A DNA stretch of 64,000 nucleotides from Clytia hemisphaerica (lineage: Eukaryota; Cnidaria; Hydrozoa; Leptothecata; Clytiidae), in assembly GCA_902728285.1 (NCBI GenBank), contig CACVBU010000178.1, positions 2,530,869-2,594,868 of the forward strand, in the 5' to 3' direction. The notes under the pieces were generated by a model. It saw only the letters and a list, made by a program, of their open reading frames with translations. It was not told the origin of the DNA and ran no database searches. Shown here in pieces: positions 17,865 through 28,639 of the stretch. A program made the translations under genes and the position numbers. Numbering within the stretch: position 1 is the stretch's first letter; each line of letters opens with the position of its first letter.

Positions 17865-20800
17865 CTGCACGTTTTGAGACAAAATGGACAAAAGAATCAG
17901 TTTTATTGTTGGCCTTTTTATACCAACCTTGAGTAAACGTCAGCCCTAAATTTATTGCAGACCCTAAAAATAAGTCCCATAAGCTCGAGAAAAACTCTAC
18001 AAAAACTGTAAATTCTAATAACCATAACTTTTTTCGTCATATAAATAGCCTGGGGTACACCTAAAGCTTTTTGATCTAGACTAGATGAGGCGTTTAAATG
18101 GCACGGTAGTATGGTAGCTCTCAATTGTAGGAGATTCTAGTTGTTTTAGGAAAGTAAAAATAGGATGCGTAGCGACGTACAAATTTGCCATGAAGCTTTG
18201 ATCTTTTAACAATGAGATTGTGGATTTGGCAAAATTGGTGAGTATGGCAAATTTTGAAGTCAATCGAATTGGCTGAATGATTCTCGTTTTTGAAAAAAGA
18301 TTATTGAAAATCTGTTGTTGGCTTCTTATTTTCAATTATATCTTTCAACTCCGAGTAACTTTTTTTATTTGGATTTTTAGTGCTTGCCTATTAAAATGGC
18401 GAACTCGTCAAGCGCTCCTAATCTACTTCCCCAGTAGAGTAATAAACTAAGCGTCATCATAAATCGTCAGAAAGCAATTCAGTCAGAAGTAGACTCTATT
18501 TTATGGAAGCATTGGCACAATAAAGCAATAAATTCAAAGATATGCTTTTTATATACTTTAATTGGATAAACTTTCACGGGGATCAAACATGGGAATATCA
18601 ATCCCCATCGAGTTTTGGTCCGTTGTTTTTACCCCCACTGGCTGAAAGAATCCTACCGGATCTGTGAGAAGGGGGTGCATGTCAATATCAATAATGGTGT
18701 TTTGATCCTTACCCTTTGGGAGACGATTGTAACCATTGTAGTGAGCGTTGGCATGCTGTACTATCTGCATACCAATCAAACGATCTACAATTCTGATATT
18801 CACCTGAAATATTTCGTTTGATTATGGTAATAACAATACATAATAGCTCGTTTTTGGCAAACGCAAAACATCACCTTGAATAATTTGTAGCAATATTTTT
18901 CGAATATGGCAATAACAATCTAAACTATACTCGTTTTCTGTGTAAAATGTACATTACAGTTCTTTCTATGTTCTTAACACCCGGGGGGGGCACTCGATTT
19001 CGAAACGACGGTATGTGCCGCGCAAAATCTGCTTTTCAAAATCGTACCCTTACAGTGCAATTCAATATGCCTGAAAAGGTACCCTTTCAGTGCATTTTCT
19101 CTTGATTTACCCAACCCTTATAGTGCACTATATTTCTCAGCTGTAAATCTGTGTGAAAGAAAAAGCTTGGGAAATTTTCTGTTTCAAAGAAAAACTGGGA
19201 AAATTATTCTTGTCAGCTGTAATTATCAGACAATAGAAACTTTTTCAAACAAACGAGAAGTATAAACCTTATTTCTTTTTAACAATTATTTTGAATTTGT
19301 TTTAAAATTCGACCCTTGCAGTGCAATCTCACAGAAACACACCCTTACAGTGCATTTTGGGATGCTGAAAAACCCCACCCTTAAGCGCGGCACATGACGT
19401 AGGCCAGATCATATGAGTGCCCCCCCCCCGGGTCTTAACATTCATGACAAGGGGGCGTTGGCTCTTCAGTGAAGCTGAGAAAATATTTAACGTCTCTAAA
19501 TCAAATACAGCCTTCTGAATGCTATTGAAGCTGTACTGTCTTTTTACTAAGTGGAGCTTTATGGTGGGTGATAACGTGTTTTCCCTGAATCTTATGGTTA
19601 AAAAAAATATTAACGCCTCTCTCAAAATGTCCCAGCTGGCACACAAGGTTGTGTCAACGTTTATCTAGCGTTATATGGACGTTTTAAGCATCGGATAAAC
19701 GTTGAAACCACGCTGTATGTCAGCTGGGATATACCTGTACTAGCATTCACCAAAACAAAAGTCATTCCCCTTCCAAAGCCATCATATTTCTGCTCGTTGA
19801 CAATAATTTCTGAATGTCCACACGTATTAGGATCATCATTACACCCCTCTGAGTGGATTTTGTAAGTCATTGTACCTGAAAATAACCAAGAAGTAAAAAC
19901 TGCGGCATTGCCACCATCTGATGTACCAGAGTCGCAGTAGCGTGGTAACTTGATCATGACTTTACGCCCCTAAGAAAAACCTTGGATTTATTTGAAACAC
20001 GATTTGAAATATTTTAGATATTTTTCTGCTACTTTTGCAAGTGGAAAAAAAGATAAATGATAAAACCTTTTTGCCACCCCTTGTCTTTCAGAGACCCCTA
20101 CGCGTAGGCTACATGAGAATGCCAGAACACCTATATCAACGCACCTGGTCTGAAATGTTCTTTTGATAACCCACACATACAGGAAATCTATCAAATATTA
20201 AAATCCGTGTTTTAGCTTTACCTTTTGTACTAATTCAAATGCGGGTTGTCCCATTTAATAGACATACAGAGGGGAGGGACCTTTTAAAGCTAAACAAATT
20301 AGATTGTGTGGGTGTCCTCTTAAAAAATGACAAAATAAGCAAAAAAAAACTTGGGAAAAAAGATTCTATTGCTGAACGAAAATTAAAATCTAACACCCTC
20401 GAAATTTGAATTAGGTCCTTGGAAATAATTTTATTCGAACCCATGGAATATAAACGAGCATATCACTTCACCCTTAGAAAAAGTAAATACCTTAAAGGAA
20501 GAAATTTTGGCGGGAATTTAATTTGGCGGATGGACGAAAAAACTAAATTTGGCGGGAATTTAATTTGGCGTTTGCTGAGAATTTTATCCTTAAAATGGCG
20601 TAAAAACAGCAAAAAAAATGCAAAAACACCTTAAAAGAGATCATATTTTCAAAAAGTTTAATTTGGCGGGAATTTAATTTGGTGGATGGCGGAAAAAAGA
20701 AATTTTGGCGGGAACTTAATTTGGCGGATTCTGGCCAAATCCGCCAAATCCGCCAAATTTTCTTTCCGCCAAAATTTCTTCCTTTTACAAGTAAATCCTT

Positions 20801-23567
20801 GTTCCTCCAAGTACTTGTAAACAAATAACTCAAATAAAACTCCCTGGAAAAAATACAAAAAATTCCCGTCGACCCCCTTTCTGTCCACCCCAATGTATGG
20901 GTATAAAATGGAATGTCAAACAACAAAAAAAGGGGCAACTAAACAGCACTGCCCCATTGAACAATGCATTTAATGACGGTACCTTTCACATTCAAGCTAG
21001 CTTTGGATAACAACGGACCACCCTTTATTTCACCTTCAGCGTTCATGAAGATCAAAGTCAAATAAAGATTCATTGAGTCCTCGATGTTTGTCAAAATGAC
21101 CGAAAATTCTTGATTCTTCTTGTACAAAACCTTCAATGATTGGTTAAACCTCTGATGACCAAAAGATGTCAAGCCACCAATGTCTCTCCAGATCTCCTTG
21201 ATTATATCTTGGGAATCTCTTTGATAAAACACGCTTAACCAAACAGCGTTTTCCCCGTGAAGGGGTACAAGTGACCAAGTTACCATGGGATTCGAGCATT
21301 TTCTGATTTGGTGTAGAGGTTTGAGGAGCCGAACAATTCCACCTTCAGCTAAAGAGAAAGCAACATCTGTTAATTTTTGTGGAATTTTTTTGAGGGGCGT
21401 TTATTCGAAGGAGGCGTTCATTGCAAATTTTTCGATAAAGGAGGCGCGTTTATTCGAAGGGGCGTATAAAAGGAGGAAGCGTTTATTCGGAGTAATACGA
21501 AAACACTAGATAGAGATAGGTCTCTAGTAGCCGCGATAATTGAAGCGAAATAACTCGCCTTCTTTACGAAAGACTGTTCGGCGTCGACACTTTGTTCGAT
21601 CAAAACAAACAATTAGCATGGCGTTAAGCAAAGAGGCGAGAGAATGGTCTTAATGGATAAAAATGCCGACACCGAACTTTAGTCTACTTATTGAAGATGG
21701 TGCATTAATTTGCTTCAGCCAGAGACGGAGTTAAGCTTGGTATTCACGCATTAAAAAAGTGGCGTTTAACAGTAGTCGCGTACGTTTAACATCAATCGCA
21801 CGCGACTAAGAATTAAATCATCCTAATGAGTACACTCATTAGTCGCACCTGTACTTAGTAAAAAAAAGTTAAAAGCACATATTAAAAAAAATTGATATGC
21901 GCCACTAAGGTTCAAAGCCAACGCAATGTAAGCAAGATTAAATCTTTTCAAATCTTTTGTAATTTTTGATTTTAAATTTCGATTGCGTTTAACTTTTTCC
22001 CTCTTTTTCTTTTTTTTTTTCCTCATCTCTCTTAGCTAAAAATCTCCCAGTGAGTACATAGATGATCCAAAAAGACCTGTCACTAACATGAAACGCACGC
22101 GAATACTGTTAAACGCCATTTTTTTAATACGTGAGTACCAATGGCGAATGTGACGATCTGGCATTGTCGTTCAGGCAAAACATTCAAAACCACGTTGCCT
22201 TTTTACTTGAAAACGAAAGCGAAAGCGATTGGGCTCTAAATATGTGTGTATTGTTTATGTATATGAATGACAGTTAATTTTGGTGAGGTTGTTTTGATTT
22301 AAGCTAAGCAGTGCGCTCAAAAGCTCATTTACTATTCATCCCAAATCCGGATGAAAAAGATCAAATCGGTTCGCTAGCCTGGACAGCTTCTAAACTCTAA
22401 AATAAAGGCACCTACAACTACCTTACAGAACTCATCTGAAAGAATGATAAAACATCCAAAAATGTTGAAGCTTTAGCCGAAAAATGTTCTTAATTTCAAC
22501 ATTTTGCAAGAATTGTTTTGCAATTTCCTATGAAGTTGGGTGTTTCAGAGTCCACGGTGCCTTTAAATGTTCTTGACTTGTTCTTAATATTTTGAAAGGC
22601 TTATGTTCTTATATAGTTTGTTCTTATCAAAAACCGGGTAAGGTAAAGAGATCCATAAAAGAAGAACTCGAGGATCTTAATGCCTAAACCCCCTGAGAAA
22701 ATTATTTTAAGAAGTACAAATGTTTCAAAAACAATTTTTATGTAGTTTCGAAGTCCTTAGCCTAACTTAGAAATTTGAACACTTTTTTGAAAATTTCTCA
22801 TTATGGGGTGGCCCACAAAGACAGCGGTTTCTGAGATTCACCCCGGCAAAGATTCAGAAAAGAGAAGTAAGTTTTTCAAGGTGAAACTGTGCATGTGATT
22901 CCTTAAAGAGTGTCTCTATGAAATGATTTTTTCTCTTCAAATTTCTCAAAAAGACTGTCAATTTGACCAAATTTGAGAAGGTTTTGTCAAATAAATGACA
23001 TTTCCAAGTTCCCTGGTGAAAAAAATCAAAAATCACATTGACTAAAGTCACCAGGACCGCTTGCTAGCATGTAGGTATGTTCAGCGTAATAGCCACTTGT
23101 GGTGATTTGGGGAATTTCCCAAGAGCCAAAAATGGCAGTTTTCGATAGAGAAAGGGTTAAGGCTTTGACCCCAACAGGTTTTGAAAATCATGATCTTCCG
23201 TCACTCACCGGGGAGTTTATACCTTAAGAAGTTTATCGAAATAAACAGAAACAATTTTTGAAAACCACAATCAAACCAAAATTTCGTCACTTCCCCAGAA
23301 AACTTAACGATAAGATAAAAGAAGAACACAACCCTAAATTTTGATGCTGACTTCCTTCGAAATTCGCCCCCGTTATTAGATAAAGTTATCTTCAGCGCAA
23401 GTAGCTATTATTGACGAAAATCAACAACGAGTTTGCGGTCAGATTTTCCGGGGGTAACTTTGTATGCAACATTTTAATTATTTCAACGATTTATGAATAT
23501 TCTTACCTGCTAAATTTAAGTATGTAGCTGTAATCAAGATCTTTAAAAAATAACTCGTAATGATCAT
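17633..23567 (-). CDS. Gene 2: secreted Ig V-like plus ILEI/FAM3-domain protein
   Basis: Five exons (23567-23507, 21348-20983, 19875-19735, 18803-18713, 17864-17633) give 297 codons including the stop, with matching phases 1,1,1,2. Residues 1-20 are a signal peptide. Residues 21-143 are an Ig V-like domain: W57 in strand C, R87 and D111 as the usual salt bridge, Y116 in strand F, and an ASLNVKG strand G. The canonical cysteines are replaced by W45 and T118. Residues about 143-296 match the ILEI/FAM3 fold: FGRGMTFVLVNASTG, then SFDWYADS, SPKGTTVFGAIRDEG, and the C-terminal SFAIVGYLG. FAM3-type proteins are secreted cytokine-like factors in vertebrates; the role here is unknown. An alternative upstream extension of the third exon to 19969 stays open, but its phase does not match. 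Confidence 0.78.
18580..18681. mobile_element. MITE family E, right-end fragment
   Basis: Matches the last 100 bp of 4131-4424 (GAATATCAATCCCCATCGAG ... GAGAAGGGGGTG). Gene 2 intron 4, 32 nt from the exon 4 donor. Confidence 0.75.
18713..18803 (-). CDS. Gene 2 exon 4 (ILEI middle)
   Basis: 91 nt, phase 1 in and phase 2 out. Acceptor ATATTTCAG, donor AAAGG|GTAAGG. Encodes EYQNCRSFDWYADSTACQRS..., aligning with the FD-x-[WY] motif and following helix of ILEI domains. A longer frame in another register overlaps but fails the splice phase. Confidence 0.78.
18981..19432. mobile_element. Non-autonomous DNA transposon with CCCGGGGGGG ends and 8-bp duplication
   Basis: Ends CCCGGGGGGGGCACTC and GAGTGCCCCCCCCCCGGG, flanked by identical TCTTAACA (18973-18980, 19433-19440). 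The interior repeats CCTTACAGTGCA-like motifs. Gene 2 intron 3. Confidence 0.88.
19630..19729. mobile_element. AACGTT palindromic MITE, copy 3
   Basis: TCCCAGCTGGCACACAAGG...CAGCTGGGA. It begins 6 nt inside gene 2 intron 3, right after the exon 3 donor (ACAG|GTATA). Confidence 0.88.
19735..19875 (-). CDS. Gene 2 exon 3 (ILEI N-terminal part)
   Basis: 141 nt, phase 1 both ends. Acceptor GGTTATTTTCAG, donor ACAG|GTATAT. Encodes TMTYKIHSEGC...CGHSEIIVNEQKY then GFGRGMTFVLVNASTG, the hallmark first strand and R-G segment of ILEI. Confidence 0.78.
20487..20789. mobile_element. Foldback family K with clustered E2F-like motifs
   Basis: Inverted ends AAAGGAAGAAATTTTGGCGG / CCGCCAAAATTTCTTCCTTT. It contains four TTTGGCGGGAA sites and several more TTTGGCG or CCGCCAAA cores. 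A diverged copy is at 41795-42052. Gene 2 intron 2. Confidence 0.82.
20983..21348 (-). CDS. Gene 2 exon 2 (Ig V-like domain)
   Basis: 366 nt, phase 1 both ends, a single-exon Ig domain. Acceptor GCTTTCTCTTTAG, donor AAAG|GTACCG. Encodes EGGIVRLLK...MVTWSLVP...NAVWLSVFYQ...QEFSVILTNIEDSMNLYLTL...ASLNVKG. The W-x11-W spacing takes the place of the usual C-x11-W. The frame runs on past the donor to a stop at 20939; I prefer splicing because the phase fits the ILEI exon. Confidence 0.72.
21370..21500. repeat. Repeat relic with GGCGTTTATTCGAAGG units
   Basis: Three to four copies of GGCGTTTATTCGAAGG-like units in 130 bp. Gene 2 intron 1. Identity unknown. Confidence 0.5.
21737..22142. mobile_element. 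Foldback element with about 50-bp inverted arms
   Basis: Arms TTGGTATTCACGCATTAAAA / TTTTAATACGTGAGTACCAA, continuing through GTTTAACAGTAGTCGCG. Non-coding. Gene 2 intron 1. Confidence 0.75.
23507..23567 (-). CDS. Gene 2 exon 1 (signal peptide)
   Basis: Start codon at 23567-23565 and 20 codons MIITSYFLKILITATYLNLA, a plausible signal peptide. Donor GCAG|GTAAGA, phase 1, matching exon 2. It is the only such exon I found upstream in the right phase. A TATAAA at 23654-23649 is 82 nt before the ATG, a weak promoter candidate. Confidence 0.6.
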
Positions 23568-24283
23568 GCTTTTCAAAAAAGTAAACGATTTTTAAACTAG
23601 CTATAAAGAAATTAAAGATTATAGAAAGCAAAACCTTACAAATTGTCATTTATAATATTTAGAAAGCTGAGCAAAGACTTCAGATGACGTTCAACGCTCT
23701 ATGAGAATAAAAGAGTTAAGGCCAGTATTCATTTTCGCGCGACATGAGCGAAAACTTTCGACGTTTTTGAAAGGTCATTGGTCGGTTGAAAAAATGAAGC
23801 AATTGGTCGAAAATGACGTAATGGGTGAAAAATGTAGAACTTCCTTCAACTTTTTTTTGTTTGCGTGAAACTTTTTTATAATGTAATCTTTTCTTCAGGG
23901 AAAAAAGGCTAAGAAAAAATAGTCGCCCATTTCGCACGAAAGTGGAGACCGGCCTTTATGATAGGTCGGGGGGTAGGAAATTTCTTCACAAAATATTGGG
24001 GGAAGGAGTGGTTGGATAATTTTGACAGTGGGTCAACCATTTACGTTTTAAAAGCTTTAAAGCTCTTACAGGGGTCACACTCTAAAAATCCCTGTCATAG
24101 TATGATTTTATGCCAAAAAATGACCAAATTGTATGATTTTTTATGCCAAAATTAGTCAGATTTTATGCCAAATTGTATGCTCTTTCTTCAAATTTTATGA
24201 TTATTTTATGCTAAAAATTTTTCCTCGAAAACTTCAACAATCCTAATATCATGGATTAGGTCTCAACCCATAAAACGAAAGAA

Positions 24284-25120
24284 TACCGGGTGGGCCACAA
24301 AAAAGTTTCTCTCTTTAAAAGTAATTTTCTCGAAATCTAAAAATTTTAAAAGAACCATTCCTATTTCATTGGAAAGAAGAAAAATAAACTTAAATTTTGA
24401 TGGGTCATTTATTGAATTCGATTCATTAGATCAAAAGTTATGCTCAATTGAAAAAAAAAGTTACTTTTGGAAAGTGCTCAAAAATTTTAAAAATCGACCT
24501 ATCAAATTATTCAGAAGCATAATTACATGATGTATCAGTATTTTTGTTTCAGTCATTAAAAATGATAATTAGCTGTTTAAATGACCTTTTGTTATTTAAA
24601 GGAAGGTTGAATTTCAATGAAAGGAAGAAAATTCGTCGAAAAAGGCCAAAAAATCTGGTAGAATTCATATAAAAATACATCAAATATGGGGTTTCGAGGT
24701 AGATTCAGCCTTACATAGACTTAATCCAGTCTAGAACCAAAAATCTGAGGAAAATTTCGGTAAAACTAAATCAAATTAATTTTGATGAAGATTTTAAACC
24801 CTTTCGACCCTTCAGTTTCAAAATTTATGTGTTTAGTTAATGAAAAATGCTCTTAATCATGGAAAGGCTATTGCGATTGCCAAATTTAAAGTAAAAATTT
24901 GATAGGTCGATTTTTAACGTTTTCGAGCACTTTCTGAAAGTAACATTTTTATTCAATTGGACATAACTTTCGATCTAATGAACCAAATTTAATAAATGAC
25001 CCATCAAAATTTAAGTCTATCTTTCTTCTTTCCAATGAAATAAGAATGGTTCTTTTTGAATTTTTAGATTTCGAGAAAATTAGTTTCAAAGAGAGAAACT
25101 CTTTTGTGGCGCACCCGGTA
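24284..25120. mobile_element. Foldback transposon with about 230-bp inverted arms
   Basis: Arms 24284-24514 and 24893-25120 are near-complementary (TACCGGGTGGGCCAC ... GTGGCGCACCCGGTA). Inserted in the hAT-like element. The rest of that element between 25120 and 26474 has no supported gene. Confidence 0.85.
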
Positions 25121-26474
25121 TATAAAAATAATACAAAAATAATAGCAAAAAGAAAAAGGTTTTTTCAAAAGGTCTAGGTACAGCTAGATAAGACTGTTAA
25201 AACTGAAACATAAATCTTGTTGTATCAGACTAAAATGAAAATGATTGACTTGAGCTTTCGTCATAAAGTTTTGACATTATACTCCATAGCTGAATTTCAT
25301 AGTTTATTTGGAAAAAAATTCTTTAAATATAGATAATGACATCATTATGTAAAAAATTGGTTTTATTAAATTTTGGAATTTACAATTTTAAATCTGTATC
25401 ATACAAAATCATAAAATCTTTCAGAAAAATTGACAACTTTCATTACAATCAGCTATTACATTTATCAGCCAATGAGAAAAATGTCAATAGTTTCTGTTTT
25501 TTACTTCTCTTTAGTTCCTTCAGGGTTTGGTTCCTTTCAACAAAACCTCCATTTTAGAGGCCACAAACCTCCATTCTAACGACCATTAGTATATTAGTAA
25601 AAATTTTACCGAATTTATTTATCCGCATCATATTCGAAATCAAAATTCAAAACTATGGTGGAAATTTCATTTTGATATCTACCGTAGATCATGAGAAATT
25701 GCTAAAATTCTAAACTTCCGTTCTAGGGGCCATTGAAAAAAAGTGACTAAACTTTGAGTCAACAAAAAATGTGTCTGACTTAAAAAGTTTTGAAAAAACT
25801 CTCTTGGGAAGGAAAATAGAGAGGCTGAAGTTTGTTTTGGAGGAAAACCATTTTAGATTCATCTATTTTTGAAGTCACCAGAGCGATTTCATTTTTGACC
25901 TCCGTTCTAGGGGCCATCCACTGTAAAGTTTTATCTTCAAATTTCTGAAATTGATTTCTCACTATGGTCAGAGGATCGCCTCGCTGACTACTTTCGATTA
26001 TTGATAATAAATGCACAGATTCTCATTACACTTTATGATGGGCCTTTAAGCCTCTAGGCTACTTGTTAGTCTAAATCAACCTTAAAAATCTTCTTTTTGC
26101 GACACAGAAACAAAATGTACTTTGCAGGAAGAAACCTTTCTGAAAATTTATGACTATGAAATAATCAGTCTGGAAGCTTTTTGCTGACAAAATTTTAAAA
26201 CCTTTTGCAAAAACCCATATATTCTAATAAATATTTTGAGCAAAAATAAAGCTCATCACCATATATATCTGTATATATGTAAATCAATTTTACAATAAAA
26301 ATCTATTCCTAGATAAAAGATTGGACCTAGAACTAAGTTCAATGAATTGGTTTTATGTCGATCTACAAAGTTTCTTGCCTTAGGAAAAATTCCTGGCTTT
26401 TTGGTCAAATTTTATGCTCAGTATGCCAAGACCTTATATTTTATGCTATTTTATGCCAATTTTGATAAAAAGAT

Positions 26475-27154
26475 TAAAGTCTATTCACGATAAGTGTGCA
26501 CTCTTTTTTCATTTACCTATAACTTTTGAAGGAATTCTTCAATCTTTATAATTTTGGTATCATTGGAAAGATATTAGTGTGTGGAACAATTTGAAATAAA
26601 AAAGACTTTAAAAAGATTATAAAAATGAAGATGAAAATGAAGAAGAAAAAAATGAAGATCTTGTAGAAAAGTGCTATAACTATCATTTTCACTGAAGTAA
26701 ATCCTTAATCATCGAACGTCATCACTGTGAAAAATATTCTCAAAAATAATCATTCAGTCAAAAGATATCAAACAAAGTTATAAGCTGATTGACGTCTAGA
26801 AACGCTGTTTTCTGCAGTTTTTTGCTGTTTTTTGGATTCAATCACTTATTAACTTTGTATCATAACTTTATATTGAATAAATATTTTAATGGAATTTCTT
26901 CACAGTGATGATCTCCTAAGATCAAAAAATCTCTCCAGTGAAAATGATAGTTATAGCACTTTTCTACAAGATCTTCATTTTTTTCTTCTTCATTTTCATC
27001 TTCATTTTTATAATCTTTTTAAAGTTTTTTTTATTTCAAATTGTTCCACTCACTAATATCTTTCCAATGATACCAAATTTATAAAGATTGAAGAATTCCT
27101 TCAAAAGTTATAGGTAAATGAAAAAAGAGTGCACACTTATCGTGAATAGACTTT
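26475..27154. mobile_element. Foldback transposon with about 225-bp arms and TTAA target
   Basis: Arms run from AGTCTATTCACGATAAGTG and back to CACTTATCGTGAATAGACT, with TTAA outside each end. Nested in the hAT-like element close to its right end. Confidence 0.85.
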
Positions 27155-27601
27155 AAATTGTATGATATTGTATGATTGTATGCCGAGTGTGACCCCTGCT
27201 CTTAGTAAGATCTCCTTTAATAAAAGATTCAGAGGTACAGGTAAATTTTCCTGTCCCTGCTGTATTCATGTAATTATTTTACCATTAAAATAAAACCAAT
27301 TGAAAATTTAACAATTTTTTATATGTCGTGCTATAAGCCTACGCAGGTAAAAAAATTAAATAAAAAAAAATTTTGTTACTATTGTTTTCGAAAATCCGCA
27401 ATGCCACGAAGCTTCTCATTGGTCAAGCACTGAAATTTTTTTGTAATGTCACATGACCTAGGTAGGAATTCCTACCTAACCATGGCATAATTTTTAGCCG
27501 AAGCACGACATCTAGCCTTTCGGGCTTTATAAATCTATGCTTGGAAGTTGTCAGCCGGTTTGTAAAATACACGAAACCCGAATATAAATCCCTCCCGAAA
27601 T

Positions 27602-27783
27602 ATTCAAGCTTTTGGCATAGAACCTTCTATAGATTCATCTACCAAGGTAATGGCTTACCATGGTTGCAACGGGTGACGGAGAATTTGGGTTCGATTGCGG
27701 AGAGAGGGAGCCTGAAAATTCGCTACCCCATCTAAGAAAGGCAGCAGGCGCGACAATTACCTAATTCCGACTCCCAGAGGGGA
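27602..27783 (+). pseudogene. Decayed 18S rRNA fragment
   Basis: The stretch reads like the 5' domain of eukaryotic small-subunit rRNA: TGGCTTACCATGGTTGCAAC, GGGTGACGGAGAATTTGGGT, GGGAGCCTGA, CATCTAAGAAAGGCAGCAGG and CGCGACAATTACC. It has scattered substitutions and indels, and no flanking rRNA. It is a short insertion, not a working gene. An overlapping 64-codon frame is meaningless. Confidence 0.85.
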
Positions 27784-28425
27784 GTTTAAATGGGTTTAAA
27801 TGTAAATTATTTACACCTTATAAACTTATTTTTTATATCAAATATATCATTTAAGCCGCAGTTCATTGAATATTTAGGATAAAATAAACATTTTTAACTC
27901 AGGTAACTCTTTTCTAAAGGTTTTATTACTTTACAATAGCTTTTTGGAAGAACAAAGGGAATTATCGATTGTCACTCACTTTAGGCATGATGAGTGACAT
28001 TATCAAAAAACATTTTGTCAAAAGTTACCTTATGTGACAAGGATCTTGTGAGCCAAATTTATTTAAAAAAGACCGACTAAATGAAAGCTTAAGAAGTAGT
28101 ACAGGAAAAGACCCTTATGAAGCCTAGTATGTATAGAGTTAATGATTAATTTGGGTATAATTAGAGCAATTTTTTAGCTAATTCTATAGGCTGATGAACC
28201 CCTATTTTGCCGTTACAGTATGGTCTTTAAAATATTGCCCAGAAAGGTAGCCGAACCAAGCCAATTTATAAATGATATTGGTTTATTGTTTCCTTTTATT
28301 GGTCATTAGCACTTGTAAATATTGAGATCTCAAGGGAGGCTTGAGACTCCCCCTAATTGCTAAATGCCAAAAAAGGTGAGCGTTGGACGCTTTTAAACAC
28401 AATCTGCGCAAAAGAATTAGCAAAT

Positions 28426-28625
28426 ACACCTTTTCGACAGTAGTCGCGCGGTCAGGCGCGTGCCACTTTATTATTTAATTTACAACCCTAAACTCGGTCC
28501 AATCCTTTTTTTACAATTTTTTCTATTGTCTTTTAGGTGCGAAAAAAAGACTGGGACGATTTTAGGGTGGTAAAACGGACAAAAAATGCCTGCGCAGCAA
28601 TTGGCGGCTACGGTCGAAAGGGTGT
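28426..28625. mobile_element. 200-bp MITE with 10-bp target duplication
   Basis: Ends ACACCTTTTCGACAGTAG / CTACGGTCGAAAGGGTGT with ATTAGCAAAT on both sides (28416-28425, 28626-28635). The length of the duplication suggests a Mutator-like family. Confidence 0.85.
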
Positions 28626-28639
28626 ATTAGCAAATAGCT

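Larger units (their letters stand above)
24069..27198. mobile_element. hAT-like non-autonomous transposon, 3.1 kb, carrying two nested foldbacks
   Basis: Ends CAGGGGTCACACTC and GAGTGTGACCCCTG, flanked by CTCTTA (24063-24068, 27199-27204; the match extends to 7 of 8 bases if the terminal C/G pair is counted as target). Subterminal regions hold many TTTTATGCC/ATGATTTTATG repeats on both sides, like hAT transposase binding arrays. No transposase frame. Confidence 0.78.

Noticed and set aside
18558..18803. 81-codon frame as the coding frame of gene 2 exon 4
   Set aside because: It uses the wrong register; the phase-correct register gives the ILEI FDWYAD motif.
19876..19969. Extension of gene 2 exon 3 upstream to 19969
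   Set aside because: The open frame continues, but the acceptor at 19970 is phase 0 and does not fit the phase 1 donor of the Ig exon; kept only as an alternative.
24291..27160. CRISPR-like or other array function for the repeated blocks
   Set aside because: The repeats are inverted transposon arms, not spaced direct repeats, and the genome is eukaryotic.
27541..27735. 64-codon frame
   Set aside because: Overlaps the 18S rRNA fragment.
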